Source: Pterobdella sp. o SKG-2022 (taxonomy: Eukaryota > Annelida > Clitellata > Hirudinida > Piscicolidae). From it: DNA of 64,000 bases. The notes beneath the pieces are model-generated. The model did no database searches, was not told where the DNA came from, and saw only the letters and a list, made by a program, of their open reading frames with translations. The position numbers were made by a program, and so were the translations under genes. Below, in pieces: positions 1 to 12,814 of this stretch (its first letter is position 1; every line of letters begins with the position of its first letter). The stretch is taken from contig OZ038320.1 of the NCBI GenBank assembly GCA_964035795.1, positions 28,239,355 to 28,303,354 on the forward strand, given 5' to 3'.

Positions 1-1557
1 GACGTTGAACTCTTTGCGACATAACTCTAAAACTTGTTTGTGTAGATTTTCATCATTTGAGTTCTTATTCATTCAATGAAATTATTGTCATACTGTCTGA
101 GTGAGATTTCCAAAGATCTTGAAGAATTTAGTTCGTTTTTATTAAGGGTTTGATGTGAAAACACAAATGTTTCAATTAAAATTAATTAAACACACTTTCA
201 AGATCAGTAGTATTGAAATATTATAAGCTATGTCATTTTGGCATAACAAAACACAGAATAATTCAATAAAACTAACAGTGAATTTTCCTATCTATAGTAA
301 TCTTTTAATTAACTATAGTTAGAAATACTCAAAACCTTGCAAAAGTATGTCTTGTGGAGTAGTGGTATAAGATTGCAAAAGATAAGTTAAACACACTATT
401 TCAAAAGTTGTTGCTATAGTCCAGGCAAGCATAAGCCTTTTCTGTTTTTTCATACTTCTTGTTTTAATCAGTGTAGTTTTGTTTTGAAAAAGCCTAATAG
501 GGTTTGAGATGAGTTGATGAAAAGTATAAAACATAAGTGTGTAAATTTTTGTAACAATTCATTCAATGTGGTAATTTTTATTTGAAGCAAACATAAAGTT
601 TGACAAACTAAACAAGAAACGCTGGATTTTCAAAACTTTCAGTTGATGCACAAGGCTTTTTTATACGACAATCACACAGTTTCAAAGATGTAATTTAAAT
701 AACAATGAATAAGTCGGTCGAATGACTAACCACCGCTTGGGATTAAGTTTAAAGAAGTAAAATTTCAAAGAAGCCATTGCTCTAAGTTCTTTTGAAAACA
801 GACGACGTATATGATAAATAGTTAACAACATGCGCTTCAAAACTAAGATTCAAATTCACTGTTTGATCTTGAATATCTCACGTTTAAACGGAGCTTGAAA
901 ATGCTTGAGTCCACATATCTTTTCGATTTCCTTTTCATAGTTTTTGACTCATTTAAAAATTTATCACCGAAATCTCTTTCTTCAAGACTCTTTTTTTCAC
1001 TATTCAACTAAACAATACTTGTGAGCCTACGACCTTGTTCTAGATTCAAAGAAAGAACAAGTCACAATGTTGAAAAAGCTGATTATCTTTTTTAGACAGG
1101 CTGACTCATGAATGAATTTTAAAACTGTTAACTGCATTTTCTCATTTTATGTGTTATAAGATCAATAATTTTTTTTTGAAAAATCTCTTTAAATAAACAT
1201 CAATACAGATGTATATAAATATAATTATATTTCTTTATCTTCAGTCTTCCACTATAACTATATAATTAAAAATCATTTAGTTAAACAAAATATCTGAATA
1301 GTTTCAATAATATCAAGTTTGTAAAATTCTGTAATTATTTTTAATTGGAAATAACTAGCTTTAAAATCAAATTTTTATTGTTATCCATCTCCTTTTAAGC
1401 CTTTTACCAACTAAAGATTTCTTGAAAACTTTTGTGCAAAACTTCGTCTTTAAAATTATGAAAATGAATAAATCGAGTTATAGTATTTCATTTTGGGTGA
1501 GCAACTTTTTAATTTTTCAAACCTGCTTAAGAGAGTAAAATTTTATTTATAATTTAG
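1..1557. other. AT-rich sequence upstream of the first recognised PSTPIP exon
   Basis: No exon could be assigned here. The first recognised exon at 1558 follows a splice acceptor and its family normally has a short N-terminal segment before it, so this stretch is probably intron. The start-codon exon is either hidden here or lies left of the window. Confidence 0.4.
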
Positions 1558-4500
1558 GATTCAGAATTTACTGGTTCTTCAGGATTTGATGCTCTTGTGA
1601 AACGAATGAATGATGGAAAATCAACTTGTAAACTTTTAGAACAATTTCTCAAAACAAGGTTAGTTATTTGAAAATTATTAATCAATAATATAGAGTCAAT
1701 TAATATTTTATAAATTCAGCATATAAAAAGTTATAAAAACACAAAAATATTTCATATATTCAAAACAAAAATAAATTTGCATTCATGTATTTTCTATTGT
1801 GTTCTAGGATAAATAATTGAATAATAAGTGATTGAAATTATAAATAACTGTTCATTTACAAAAGAAAAAATTATAATTGTTTTCATTTTTGTTTTTCATC
1901 TATACTTACTCAATAAATTTTCAAAGGGCTAAGTGTGAAGATGAATATTCAAAAGGATTAATTAAGTTGTCCAAAGGAATGGTTGAACTTAATGAAGCAG
2001 GGTAAGTGAAAACATGATGTTTCAACAACATTTCATGTATCTTTTTTTCAGTGTTTTCCAATCAAAAATTAAGTAAATTTTAGGTAAAATCATCATTCAG
2101 GATGAATCTATTATGTATCATGATAAGGTAAAAAACATTGAAAGTTATAGTTTCAAGAAAATATTATTTCTTAAAATTGAATTTGAAAAAAAGATACATT
2201 AGATGTCTTTAAAAAAAAGCAAGTATTATGATTTTAGAACTGATTAATTTTTTTATTTCATCGAAAAAGCTCATCTTGGACTTTCTACTTAATATTTGCA
2301 CTTGAGAAAATTTTCCAAAAAAGTTAAATTTCAGTATCATAAAATAATGTTTTATTATTTTGAAATTGAGATTACACACTTCATCAGTATTCAAAGCATT
2401 TGACAATGTAAGCATTCTCAACAATTTTTATGCATCATTTTGAAGAATAAAACTTATTTTTATATCACAATTTTGTCTATCAGGCTATTCTTCTTCATCA
2501 TTTTTCGTATTAGCATGGGTTGGACATTTTCAATTTCTATATTCACAATATAGTTATCTGATGGGGATCTTACAAGGGTATTGATGGGTGTGAGATTTGA
2601 GGTGCTTGAATCATGGTTTAGTACGATAAAAACGACATCAAATTGAATGCTTCATTACAATATCCTCAAATTCAATTTGATTCTCAAATAAAATTAATTC
2701 AAATAACATTAAATAGAGTTTAGAAATAAAATAGCATTCAATTTCATTCATATTTAACAACGAAAGTAATTATTTTATTTCTTTGAACCAAACGTAAATA
2801 TTCAAGTGAAAACACAGTATTTTTTTTGTTCAACGAAGCATTTCGTACCTCCAATTGGTAATGTAAGTTCATCTTACGAAAAGCTTCGTGGAATAAAATA
2901 AACTCCTAAAAGTGTTTTCATTTGAAAGTAATTATAAGTGGTAAACGACGGTTTAAAAATTCGACGCTTTTGATACATTCTATGCAGCTAATTGCTCAGT
3001 TATTATGGGTTTTTTAATTATAAGTGTTCCGTCGGCTTATCTCCATATAATCTATAATGGATTTCATATTTTCACTCATATATAATGTATTATCTTTTAA
3101 TATGGAATTGAGGTTTTCAATAAATACTATCTCGAGAGTTTAGGGATAATGGACTTAAAAGCCTCCCAAGTAAGGTAAATAATTCAGAAAAGAATATTGT
3201 TAAGGAGGATTTATGTTTTCTATGAGGGCTATTAAAATCTTTTCATATTCTTTCGTGAGAATCTGGGTTTAAAAGATTTATGGTTCTGTATTTTTATGTT
3301 AAAGCAATAAGTTCAAACTGGTCACCACTATCTTTTTCACTGCGAATTCTAAGCACACATTATATTAATATAAAGTATAATAAAACATGAAAATTGGCAA
3401 TAATTATATTATTCATGTTAAAAACGTCTCGAGGAATATCGATTTGTGCGTCTTATCGCTTGAAACTTCATTACCTACATGTGCAAAGATTATTTCACTA
3501 GAGGTTGCTGAAATAGGCTTGGAAAGTTCAGATTATATAATAAATATTCTTTAGTCGTGTTATGAAGGTTTTAAAGCTATTAAAGTTTAAACAATAGGAA
3601 AAAGTCAAAAATTATGAGATTTTGATTTGAAACCTATAAATCTGGTCAATTAGAATGAAACGGTGTCAAATGCACCTCTGAAAGTATAAAAAATTGAAAA
3701 CAGTGTTAAACAAAATTTATAAAATCCAGTCCTTAAGGCTCAATTGTATCAGCCTTGTCATAAAACATTTCATGATAGAGCTAAACTTATCGAAAATAAT
3801 ATTTTTGGCTGCTGAGATAAATTTATCAAAAAACTTAGAGGATTGACGTGGATATTTTTAAAATTGGATTTAAAATATATGAGGATGTTTCTTAGAAGTA
3901 ACATCCAACCTAAAAATTGTCGGAATTCAAGACCCATCATTCCCAAATTGGAGCAAATTGTCTGCTTTTATCGACTATGTTTATCTACCAAACGAAAACA
4001 AAACAAAATTATGATTTTGTTGATACCTCTTGCCAGATATCCAGGTTTAAAAAGAAAAACAGCCTGTAACTACCGGCGCCGAGTTTACGTTTAACTTTAT
4101 ATAAAGGGTCATATGGTTGACAAAAAATAAAATACAGTAAAAAAGATTTTGAATTATTCAATTGAAAACACTTTTGGGAGTTTATTTTATTCCACGAATT
4201 AAATTGAATTATGATGAGACTTATTCACAGTGGAATTAATATAGATTTATCTTAATATAGATTGTTGCTAAATTTGATGATAGTCTTTATGATGACCATT
4301 TAGTTTTTATGCTCTCACTCTCAAATCAACTGAAAAAACCTTCATTTTGACATAAATAGAGTAGAAGATTTTTATAGTCAATAAATTTAGGTTACTATTG
4401 GTGCCTTAGCTCAGCGCTGATTTAATTGGCATTATAATTATACTTGATGGAGGTCAATCTTTAACTTCAAGTTATTTTTTAAATTTCGATCCATTTTTTG

Positions 4501-6674
4501 ATTTATTTGAATGCTTTGATTTTGTTCTTCCTATGTCTGAATGTTAATCAGGATGATGGTAATGAATATGATGATAAGAATCATGAAGATGATGTGGATG
4601 AAAACAATAAAAATGTGAATTTTGATAATTACATGGGTGATTATAAGATGGGGATGAAAAGGAGGAGGATGATGATGGGTTGAATGTTGATAGGAAGGAA
4701 AAAAATGGTGATTATTTCAACCATTTCTAGGAGTATAAATGAAGCTTGGTTGGAGCTAAAGAAGGAAACAGAAAACGTAGCAAAAATTCACATGGAAGCT
4801 GTAAGACTCTTGAATGAAACAGCACAAAGTTTATCAGAGTTCCAAAAGAGACTTAGATTTGAACGAAAATTGGTATGTTTTTGCATATATTTTTTCAGTT
4901 CACATGATTCATGAAAATTTTTCATCTGCAGAAAGAAGAAAAAGTATCGTATATTTTCAAAGAAAAAGTTTCTTACTTCAAAAAAACAATGGAGGTAAAA
5001 ATTGATGAATGATATAGTCTAACAGTATATTTATTGTACCATCTTGATCAAAGGCCAAACGGAATTATGAAACGCGCAGTATAGAAGCGAAGCTGGCAGA
5101 GGAATCGCTGAAGAGGGTCAGGGAAATCGAAAATAGTTGTCAAACCAAAGAGTTCGACAAGGTTTTTTTATAATAAATCAATAACATGACTTATACTGGT
5201 ATCAACCCCAGCTACTAGGACATGTACACCAGTATAATTTAATAAGATTAATACAATAATATATATAATGTAATTTAATGGTTATGTACAATTTTCTTAA
5301 TTTCAAGTTTTAGCTTGTTATCCACCTTCACGTGTAATCACCTTATATGGAGATATGGTTTTATTTTGTCTTCAATTGATAATTTTTTTCAAAATCGTTT
5401 TAAATTCAATAACTTTTCAACATTGTTGTCTGCAAAAATTCTTTCAGCTTGTTTCGAAATCAACCAAAGCTATCCAGGAGTGCTCAAAAGCAGGTTTATC
5501 ATTGGTTTTTGAATAATTTCTCTATTTTTCACCCAACCCTTGGTAAAGGAAAACGGGCTATAAAAAGGATTTGATTGATTAATTGAATTTTAGTAGTTTC
5601 TAGGACTAAAATACACCTACATGTGGTAAAATCTTTTTGTTTATACAATAATGTGTTTTAGTCGGAATCCTTTATTATCTTCATAACCAAGCAATTATAT
5701 ATGAAGTCATCAAATTATCTAGAAATATATTTTTTTCTAATTGCACAGTATATTACCCATACACGTTTTTAATATTAGCAATTACGAATAAATATCAAAT
5801 CCTTTACCCAGAAATCACTTACAAAGATTTAGTAACAAAATTAGATGAACTAAGGATCAACTGGGAAAACGAGCATACTCATTTCTGCGAAGTTTGTTTC
5901 TCACACGTATACAATGTCTCATAATTATTCCAAGTCATGCGATTAATTTAACGAAAATTTCTTTATAGGGCTTTCATTTAAAATATCGAGCTTTTTTCCT
6001 CGAATTCGGATCGTAATTGCTTGAGTTTATTGATTTTTTTGGATTATTTCTTCTCCGATTAGCATCACAAAATAGCTTGCAAAAGAAAAAACGCTGACTA
6101 TATAAAGGAAAATTGTTTTAAAGATCCCTTAGTTGATGAAGTATAATAGCCTGAGACAAATGTATAGAAAATAAACACGAAATATTTATTGAAAAAAATT
6201 TCATGAAGCTTTTCTTAAGTTGCATTGCAAACGCTTCCAGTTGTGTGAGCAGCAGGACGAGAAGAGGATCGTGTCGTTGTTGAACTACATGTGGGAGGCC
6301 ACCAACGTCACATCTGTCACGTGTCTTGAGACTGACAAGGTTCCGAATTGTTCTTCTCCAGAAAAACTATGTCCATCTTATAAATAAAAATTTTTTACAA
6401 ATGAATGGTTCAATCACAATGACGATTCAAGTATTTTATTTTGATAAGATGTCTTACTTCGGTTACTATTCAAATCATTGAAAACATTATAAAACCTTGG
6501 TTAATATTTAACTAGTTTCAAAATCAGAACCAAAAAATAAACTTAATGCTTTTATAAACACAAATTTATCAAAACAGTTGATGGAGAATGTGAGGTTGGC
6601 CCTGGAGGATGTTGATGCACAAAATGATAACGCCTTCTTCGTCGAGTGTTTTAGAACCGGCTTTGATCGACCAG
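1558..6674 (+). CDS. PSTPIP: F-BAR domain protein, PSTPIP1/PSTPIP2 family (nine exons, 5' incomplete)
   Basis: F-BAR proteins bind and curve membranes and link them to actin; PSTPIP proteins also recruit PEST-type tyrosine phosphatases. Exons read with consistent phase: 1558-1658, 1927-2001, 4731-4872, 4932-4994, 5054-5161, 5448-5493, 5812-5891, 6241-6339, 6578-6674. In order they encode GFDALVKRMNDGKSTCK, ELKKETENVAKIHMEA, VSYFKKTME, LDELRINWENEH and LMENVRLALEDVD, each matching PSTPIP at the same relative place. The start-codon exon was not found. Exon 6578-6674 ends in phase 1, so at least one more exon follows; a candidate is 9847-9896. No SH3 domain is visible, which resembles the short PSTPIP2 form. 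The exons at 5054, 6241 and 6578 look less AT-rich than the others. The introns hold a MITE and a GAT-rich tract. Confidence 0.88.
2801..2926 (+). repeat. MITE-like element with terminal inverted repeats
   Basis: The left end reads GTGAAAACAC and the right end is its approximate complement, GTGTTTTCATTTG. Between them lie AATAAAATAAACTCC and the hairpin core (2858-2890) found throughout the window. Related copies or ends occur at 4158-4197, about 25007-25045 and 62043-62165. It sits in a PSTPIP intron and has no coding capacity. Confidence 0.6.
4158..4197 (-). repeat. Solo end of the same MITE family
   Basis: This short stretch carries GAAAACACTTTTGGGAG followed by TTTATTTTATTCC, the complement of the right end of the element at 2801-2926. 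No partner end was found close by, so it is probably a truncated copy. Confidence 0.5.
4550..4680. repeat. GAT/GATG-rich low-complexity tract in an intron
   Basis: A run of GATGATG-like units gives an open frame of Asp, Asn and Met codons. It lies directly before the acceptor of the PSTPIP exon at 4731 and is better explained as simple sequence than as protein. Confidence 0.55.
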
Positions 6675-7028
6675 GTCTAGCTTTGTATCTTAAATTTCAA
6701 TTATTTTTTTCTTAGCTTTCTTTTTTTAAAGCATATTTAGGGGACTATTTTACTCCATTCTTAGCGCTCCTTCAAAATTCATGTTACTATTATTAAAGAT
6801 TTGTTAAACTACAGAGGCGATAGGGTTTGAGACGTATCAAGATTCTTTACAAAACCACAGAAAAACTTTATCAAAGCCAATGCTCACTCGACTTTTGGGT
6901 CTGTTTGATGTACTTATATTTAGATATTTCGGATATGCAAGTTATCATTTGAAAATACTCGGCACTTTCTGCAATATTTGTTAAAGTAAATTTTCTATCT
7001 ACATGAATGCATATTAGTAAAAAGATTT

Positions 7029-7030
<2 letters not shown>

Positions 7031-7116
<86 letters not shown>
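7031..7116. repeat. (AT)43 microsatellite
   Basis: About 86 bp of uninterrupted AT dinucleotide lies directly against the 5' edge of the LINE copy starting near 7117. The insertion probably used this tract as its target, or the tract expanded after insertion. Confidence 0.95.
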
Positions 7117-7120
<4 letters not shown>

Positions 7121-9240
7121 CCGAGACTGGTTTGATGAAAACGACGTGACAATACAGTCATTACTAGAATCTAAGTCAAAGGCATATAATTCTTTGTCCA
7201 AGTGCGTGACCGGTTCTCATGAGTTATTAAGTTTGAAATCCAGGTTTAATTCCATCAAAACTGAAATACAGCGCAAATTAAGAAAGATGTAAAATACTTG
7301 GGGGAGTAAGAGGGCTGATGAGATCCAATTAGCAGCTGACCCTAAGAACACCAGAGTATTTTACAGTCTATTGCCCGAGGATTGGAGAAACTCTTTGTTA
7401 GTTGTGCTTTATAAAGGAAAGGGTTCTAAAAACGATTGCAGCAACTACCGAGGAATCTCACTTTTAACAGTTGTGGGTAAAATTCTTAGTCGCATTATTT
7501 TCAAAAGAATTAACCTTCACATTGCCGATAATGTTTTGCCAGAATCCCAGTGTGGGTTTAGAAGTGGTCGAGGGACAGTTGATAGGATATTCACAATCAG
7601 ACAACTGCAAAAAAAATGTCAGGAACAGTGCAGAGATCTTTTTCGAGTGTTCATTGACCTCACTAAGGCCTTTGACACAGTAAACCGTGAAGCTCTTTGG
7701 TTGCTTCTTGGAAAGTTAGGCTGTCCAGAGAAGTTGATTTCTATCTTAAAACTTTTCCACCACGACATGAAAACTACGCTGAATATCGGGGGCAAACTTG
7801 CAGAACCTTTCACTGTAGGAAACGGTGTCAAGCAGGGAGATACACTAGCTCCAACACTATTTACGCTTTATTTTTCTATGGTGTTTCAATTAGCTTTCAA
7901 GGATAGTAGCATAGGTGTCTACATTTACTATCGAACCACTGGTAAGCTTTTTAACATCAAACGCTTCACTGCCAGAACCAAAATAATGATGTGCGTGATA
8001 CGTGAATTGCTTTATGCAGACGACTGTGCTTTGCTGACTCACACCGAGATGGAAATGCAGCACCTGGTGGATTCTTTTGAAGCTGCGTGCACTGCGTTGG
8101 GATTGACTATTAGTTTGAAGAAAACTGTTTTGATGTACCAACCAACTCCTGGAAAAACATATGTCGAGCCATCAATCTATGTCTACGGATAAAAGCTGAC
8201 TGTCGTTCCAATGTTTGTATATCTTGGAAGTACTCTCAATTGCAATAACTCCATTGATGATGAGGTGGGCTTAAGAATAAGCAAAGCCAGCCATGCATTT
8301 GGCATCTTGCATAAGCGTCTTTGAAGTCGCCATGGTATCTCTATATGCACGAAGGTTAAAGTTTATAATGCGTGTGTTCTAACTGTCCTTCTTTATGCTA
8401 GTGAAACTTGGACCACATAGACCAGGCACCTGAAACAACTTGAGCGTTTTCACCAACAGTGTCTGCATAAGATTCTGGGCATAAAATGGCAGATGCACAT
8501 CAGCGACACTGAAATACTTGAGATGGCAAATATCGGTAGCATCGAAGTCCTAATCTCAAAGCAACAGCTCAGGTGGAGCGGAAACTTAGTAAGATTGCCC
8601 AACGAACGGATTCCAAAGCAAATATTTTATGGGCAACTTACCGATGAAAAAAGATTGGCTCACAAACCGAAAAAACGATTCAAAGATTGCTTGAAACAAA
8701 CCTACAAAAAATGCGGCATAAACTTCGTTTCATGGGAAACACAAGCGCAAAACAGGTTAAATTGGAGGAAAGTAAGTTTTGGAGCAACCGGTCGTTTTGA
8801 GGAAAGCAGACAAAAACACGCTAGACTTAAACGCGATCTCCGGAAAGGAAACATCACCGAGCATGTAACAGAACTGACGTGCGGTCATTGTGGGAGACCA
8901 TGTTTGAGAAGGGCGGGTTTTCTGAGCCATTTAAGGTTTCATCGACGTCGTGTTTCTTCGGCCAAACATGAGAAAGTCAGCTCAGTGCACACTACTCGTC
9001 AGAATCCTATTTACCTAATGTTGTATAGCAATATTTGTAACATCTGTGGCAAAATCTGCAAAAGTGGAGGTGGCATGAAAAGGCATGAAAAAGTCCATAT
9101 TTTTAATACTCTCACTTATCCATCCATCCCGAATTTTTTCATATATGTGGCAATTGTGGGAAGGTGTGCAAATTCTCTGCGGGTTTGAAAAGCCACCTCT
9201 GAGCCAAAAACTGTTCGCAAAGCACTAGCAATACTTGAAG
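7117..9240 (+). mobile_element. RTE-type LINE, inactive, with a zinc-finger-like C-terminus
   Basis: A non-LTR retrotransposon protein is read in one frame. It begins with a connector segment containing DWFDEND (about 7125), followed by KRADEIQLAAD. The reverse transcriptase follows from 7371, with GISLL, IDLTKAFDTV, NGVKQGDTLAPTLF and the catalytic YADDCALLTH. The thumb and C-terminal region from 8493 contain QLRWSGNLVRLP. The end carries Cys2His2-like fingers: CGHCGRPC...HLRFH, CNICGKIC...HEKVH, and a third that needs a frame change near 9140. Breaks: a stop near 7290, in-frame stops at about 8190, 8323 and 8419, and a missing block of roughly 150 residues between FYSLL and PEDWRNS before 7371. 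The copy lies in the sense orientation in the last recognised intron of PSTPIP. Confidence 0.9.
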
Positions 9241-9257
9241 ACGAGTTGCTGCCACCA

Positions 9258-9362
9258 TACATATATATATATATTTATTTATATAAATTTATTTATGTTT
9301 TTATTTATTTATATAAATTTATTTATTTTTTTATTTATTTATATAAATTTATTTATTTTTTT
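9258..9362. repeat. Tandem ATTTATTTATATAA-type repeat at the LINE tail
   Basis: About three units of roughly 36 bp built from TTTATTTATATAAATTTA follow the LINE coding end and a short AT run. This fits the simple-repeat tail of an RTE-type element. Confidence 0.75.
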
Positions 9363-9846
9363 TGTTAAATAACCTGACGTTATTAACCCACAATAAACCA
9401 AACGTTTCCCAGATAAGCTCTAATTTCTCAAATGACGAGACTAAAACAACTCAACTCCATCTTGTGAATAAGCTTCGTTTGTTTTCAATTCTTTGAAACA
9501 CCCATCGATTTTATATAAAACTCTAACAATTATTTAAATTTCTGTGATACTGTTTGAACCAAACTAACACATTCCTTTGTAATACATTAAAATGCTATTC
9601 ATTAATATTTTTTATATTGCTCAATATCTTTGATGGAAATCATCTATATTAACAAGTGATTGTTTGATAAAAATTTGCTATATTTTACATCAAACGATTA
9701 CAGAAATTTTTTCAATGTGTAATATTGTTATTGACGTTTCCGAAATCATGTTCTCAGCCTTCAAATGCCAAAATGTCTATTCATGACGTTGATTTTTGAA
9801 TAACTTATTTTTTAAATTTCTACATTATAAATATACTTGTATGCAG

Positions 9847-9896
9847 AAGCTACTTATAAGGAGCTTCTCGACGCATCTTCTGTGATGAAAATATAA
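9847..9896 (+). CDS. Candidate last coding exon of the PSTPIP gene
   Basis: An acceptor (TATGCAG) precedes a 50-base open stretch ending in TAA. In the phase left by the exon ending at 6674 it reads EATYKELLDASSVMKI and stops. PSTPIP proteins have a short tyrosine-containing segment after the F-BAR domain, which this resembles loosely. If correct, the protein has no SH3 domain. The assignment rests on splice phase and weak similarity only. Confidence 0.45.
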
Positions 9897-12814
9897 TTAC
9901 ATTCAGGTGTAAATTACAACTGCCATTTTCGAGTCTATTTATTTTTCAAAAATTGATTTAGATAGCAATAGAGAATGCAATGTTTTATTCTTCACGCCTA
10001 ACATGTTATAGTAATTTAAATATTGAATCATTACCTGTTATTAAAGAACAGAGTATAAGAAACCGAGCGACAGTGTTGGTAGGTGAAGATATAACTATCT
10101 AAAGATATTAGACGTGTGTGGCTTCTTAACACACATTCATATTAAAAGTTTTCAGTATAAAATTAATATGCATAACATATGAGGTATATATTCCCTGGCG
10201 TTTTAGTATTTTGTGCCAACCTAACAAGACAACGCTTAAACATATATGCTTGCACTATTATATTGTATTGAGAAAATTTTAATATCAGTTTTCTTGATTA
10301 TATGAGACTTAAACGCTTATAAAACTCAATTCACACAAGAAAACTTTTAGCAAAAGCATGGCGTATTACCTTAAGATAAAATGTTCACAATTATTCTTAC
10401 ACATCACAATTTAAGCATAAGCGATAGAATTTTGATGTGAGACTTAGCGGTAGCGTATGAATAAATATGTATTAAAAACATAATAATGCACTAGTTTACT
10501 CCACATTTTATGACACACATCTATAAAAAAATGAAAATTGTGTATGAATTAATAAGTTTGAGACACATTTCGAGGTAGATTGAAAATATTGCCACACTCA
10601 CTAAACCCTCACATATACACCTAGAATTCTTAATAAAATCAAAGAAATTTAAGAATAATCAAAAGATAAACCAAAATTCTATAATTAACAATGATGCATG
10701 AAAAAAGAATACTTGAGGAGAAAGGTTAGTTTCGGATAGAAGTTTAATACTTTAACGCAAAAAAGACCTTCACGAACTTGATATGGAGCTTCAAATGATT
10801 GAGTTATCAAGCAAAACCTGCTAATTTCTGATGCCCAAAATGTCAAAAGCAAGACACGATGCAACGCATTGGACCCTGTTCATGAAAAGTTTTGCCGCAT
10901 CGCAACATTTTGTAACTATTAAAACGATTTGTCGGCATTAAAGGTACATTTTTGAAAAAAATTAGGATGAAAAATAAAAACAAAGAAATAAACTGAGAAA
11001 TTTTTTAAAATTAGTAGAAAATTATCAATAAACAAAATGATGGTGTTTTGAATGAAGCTAGTCACAATTTTGTTCTGAGTTACATTTGATTAAACATTCG
11101 TAGTTATTAAAACCAACTTATTATATATTTATCTATGTAATACACAATCTTGCAGAACTTTTGCATAGAGAAAATGATTAACTAAGTGTTTAACACAACA
11201 ATGTTACACATCAAACCCCGATTGGAATTCACAATATAATTTTAATATGTAAAATCACCCATAGTAAGAACAGTTTTAAAAATAACAGATTTTCGATATA
11301 ACTCTTCAAAAACAATGGCAAACCAAGCAAAAAACTTTCAATTATTATAAAGGTTTTATGAATATGAATGTCTTTTACCAATTTGTTACTACCAGATGTC
11401 TCAGCCAATCACAGAAAACTAAGAAAAGCACCCAAAAACTAAAAAATAAATAGAAGTTATTTTTAGTTTTCATTTACTACGTGAGGATAATTTAGAAATT
11501 TCATTTATCTAGAGAAGCCTGTGGTTGCTTAACACTTTTCTCTATCTTGTTCTTTAGCATCATCCAATTTGACGGGTTTTAACTCAACATATCTTGATGA
11601 CTTGTGTTTTTGCGGCATCTTTTATATGTATAAATGAATTAAGTTTAATTCATGCTTAATGTAAAACTTCAGATTCAAATAATTGATTTTCTTTAGAATC
11701 TTTGAAAAATATCTATCTGGCTGAAAGTTTTGTCAGAAAGACCACGTTGAAAAGTAGATATTTGAATGGATGGTAGATGTGTAACTGGCGGTTATAACAA
11801 GGAGCAAGTAACAAGATTATTCATACTAGTTGAAAATGCCCTTTTTTCTTCTACAAGATGCTTTAATAACCTAAGAATCTGTGTCAGTCCGTGTTTGACG
11901 AGAATTTGAAAATCACAAAGAATAGTTGAATTTTTAAAAATTTTTAGTTTAGATCAGATGAAGGTGCTGGATGATTATTAGCCATATTAAGATCATTTGA
12001 AACTCCGAATAAATCGAACTTCTTCATCAATTAAAATTCTACACAATCAACTTAGGTTAAAATTATGATTAGCAGATTTCTTGATGGAGTAATGTGAGGC
12101 GTGTTAGCAAGGATAGCCGTTGGAAAGGCCAATTCTTCAGATGACTAAAGAGGTTTGTGAAAGTATTTGAATGTTACATAAATATCTGAAGAATTCTTGG
12201 CTGTTGAGAAAAAATCAAAACGATTGATTACCTCTTGCTTTTCGACAAAACATAACTTGATGGCTTGTGAAAAATATTTGAAATCCGCGACAAGCTAACA
12301 CAAAACTTGGTAGTAGATGTGATTGGGGCAACACTAGATGAAGTCAGAAAAGTCTGCCTCTATATCTGACATAGATGCTTCGGTAGATTAGGGAAGGTAT
12401 CTCGGAGGGTACGAGCAATAATTAATTAAAATGTCAAAATAAATTGATTCTTTGAAAATAAGATAAAATTCTCTAGTGAAAATGTATACTTTAAACAGCA
12501 ATCCAATGAAGTTTTCTGAACTAAAAAAAGTGGAAAATACTTGAAATATCTCGATGTTATTTTTGAAGTTAAATAGGTTTAAAAAGAATTAAAAATTAAG
12601 CCATTGAAGCAATGTGGATCCTTTCAAAAATTTAAGTCTTAATCAATATACTTCTATCATAGAATAAAAATTTCTAATACTTTTTTAAAATGGACAAAAA
12701 ATATTTAAAAAATTAATTCGCATACGTGCATTCATTTTATAATGAGTAAAACATGTATTGAGGTAAATGTAAATTAATATCTGGTTTGAAACTAAAATCG
12801 AATGATTTTCTTGT
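9897..12814. other. AT-rich intergenic sequence, no gene recognised
   Basis: Neither strand shows an open frame that I recognise, an RNA gene, or a transposon with identifiable protein motifs. It separates the end of PSTPIP from the 3' end of the minus-strand TFAP4 gene and must contain both 3' untranslated regions. Confidence 0.4.

Noticed and set aside
4498..4683. Asp/Asn-rich frame on the plus strand
   Set aside because: It is GAT-rich simple sequence inside a PSTPIP intron, just before an acceptor.
7000..7200. Open frames of alternating Ile-Tyr on the minus strand
   Set aside because: They are the (AT)43 microsatellite translated; not protein-coding.
10720..10960. Possible degraded coding sequence
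   Set aside because: Translations in all frames gave no family motif and many stops.
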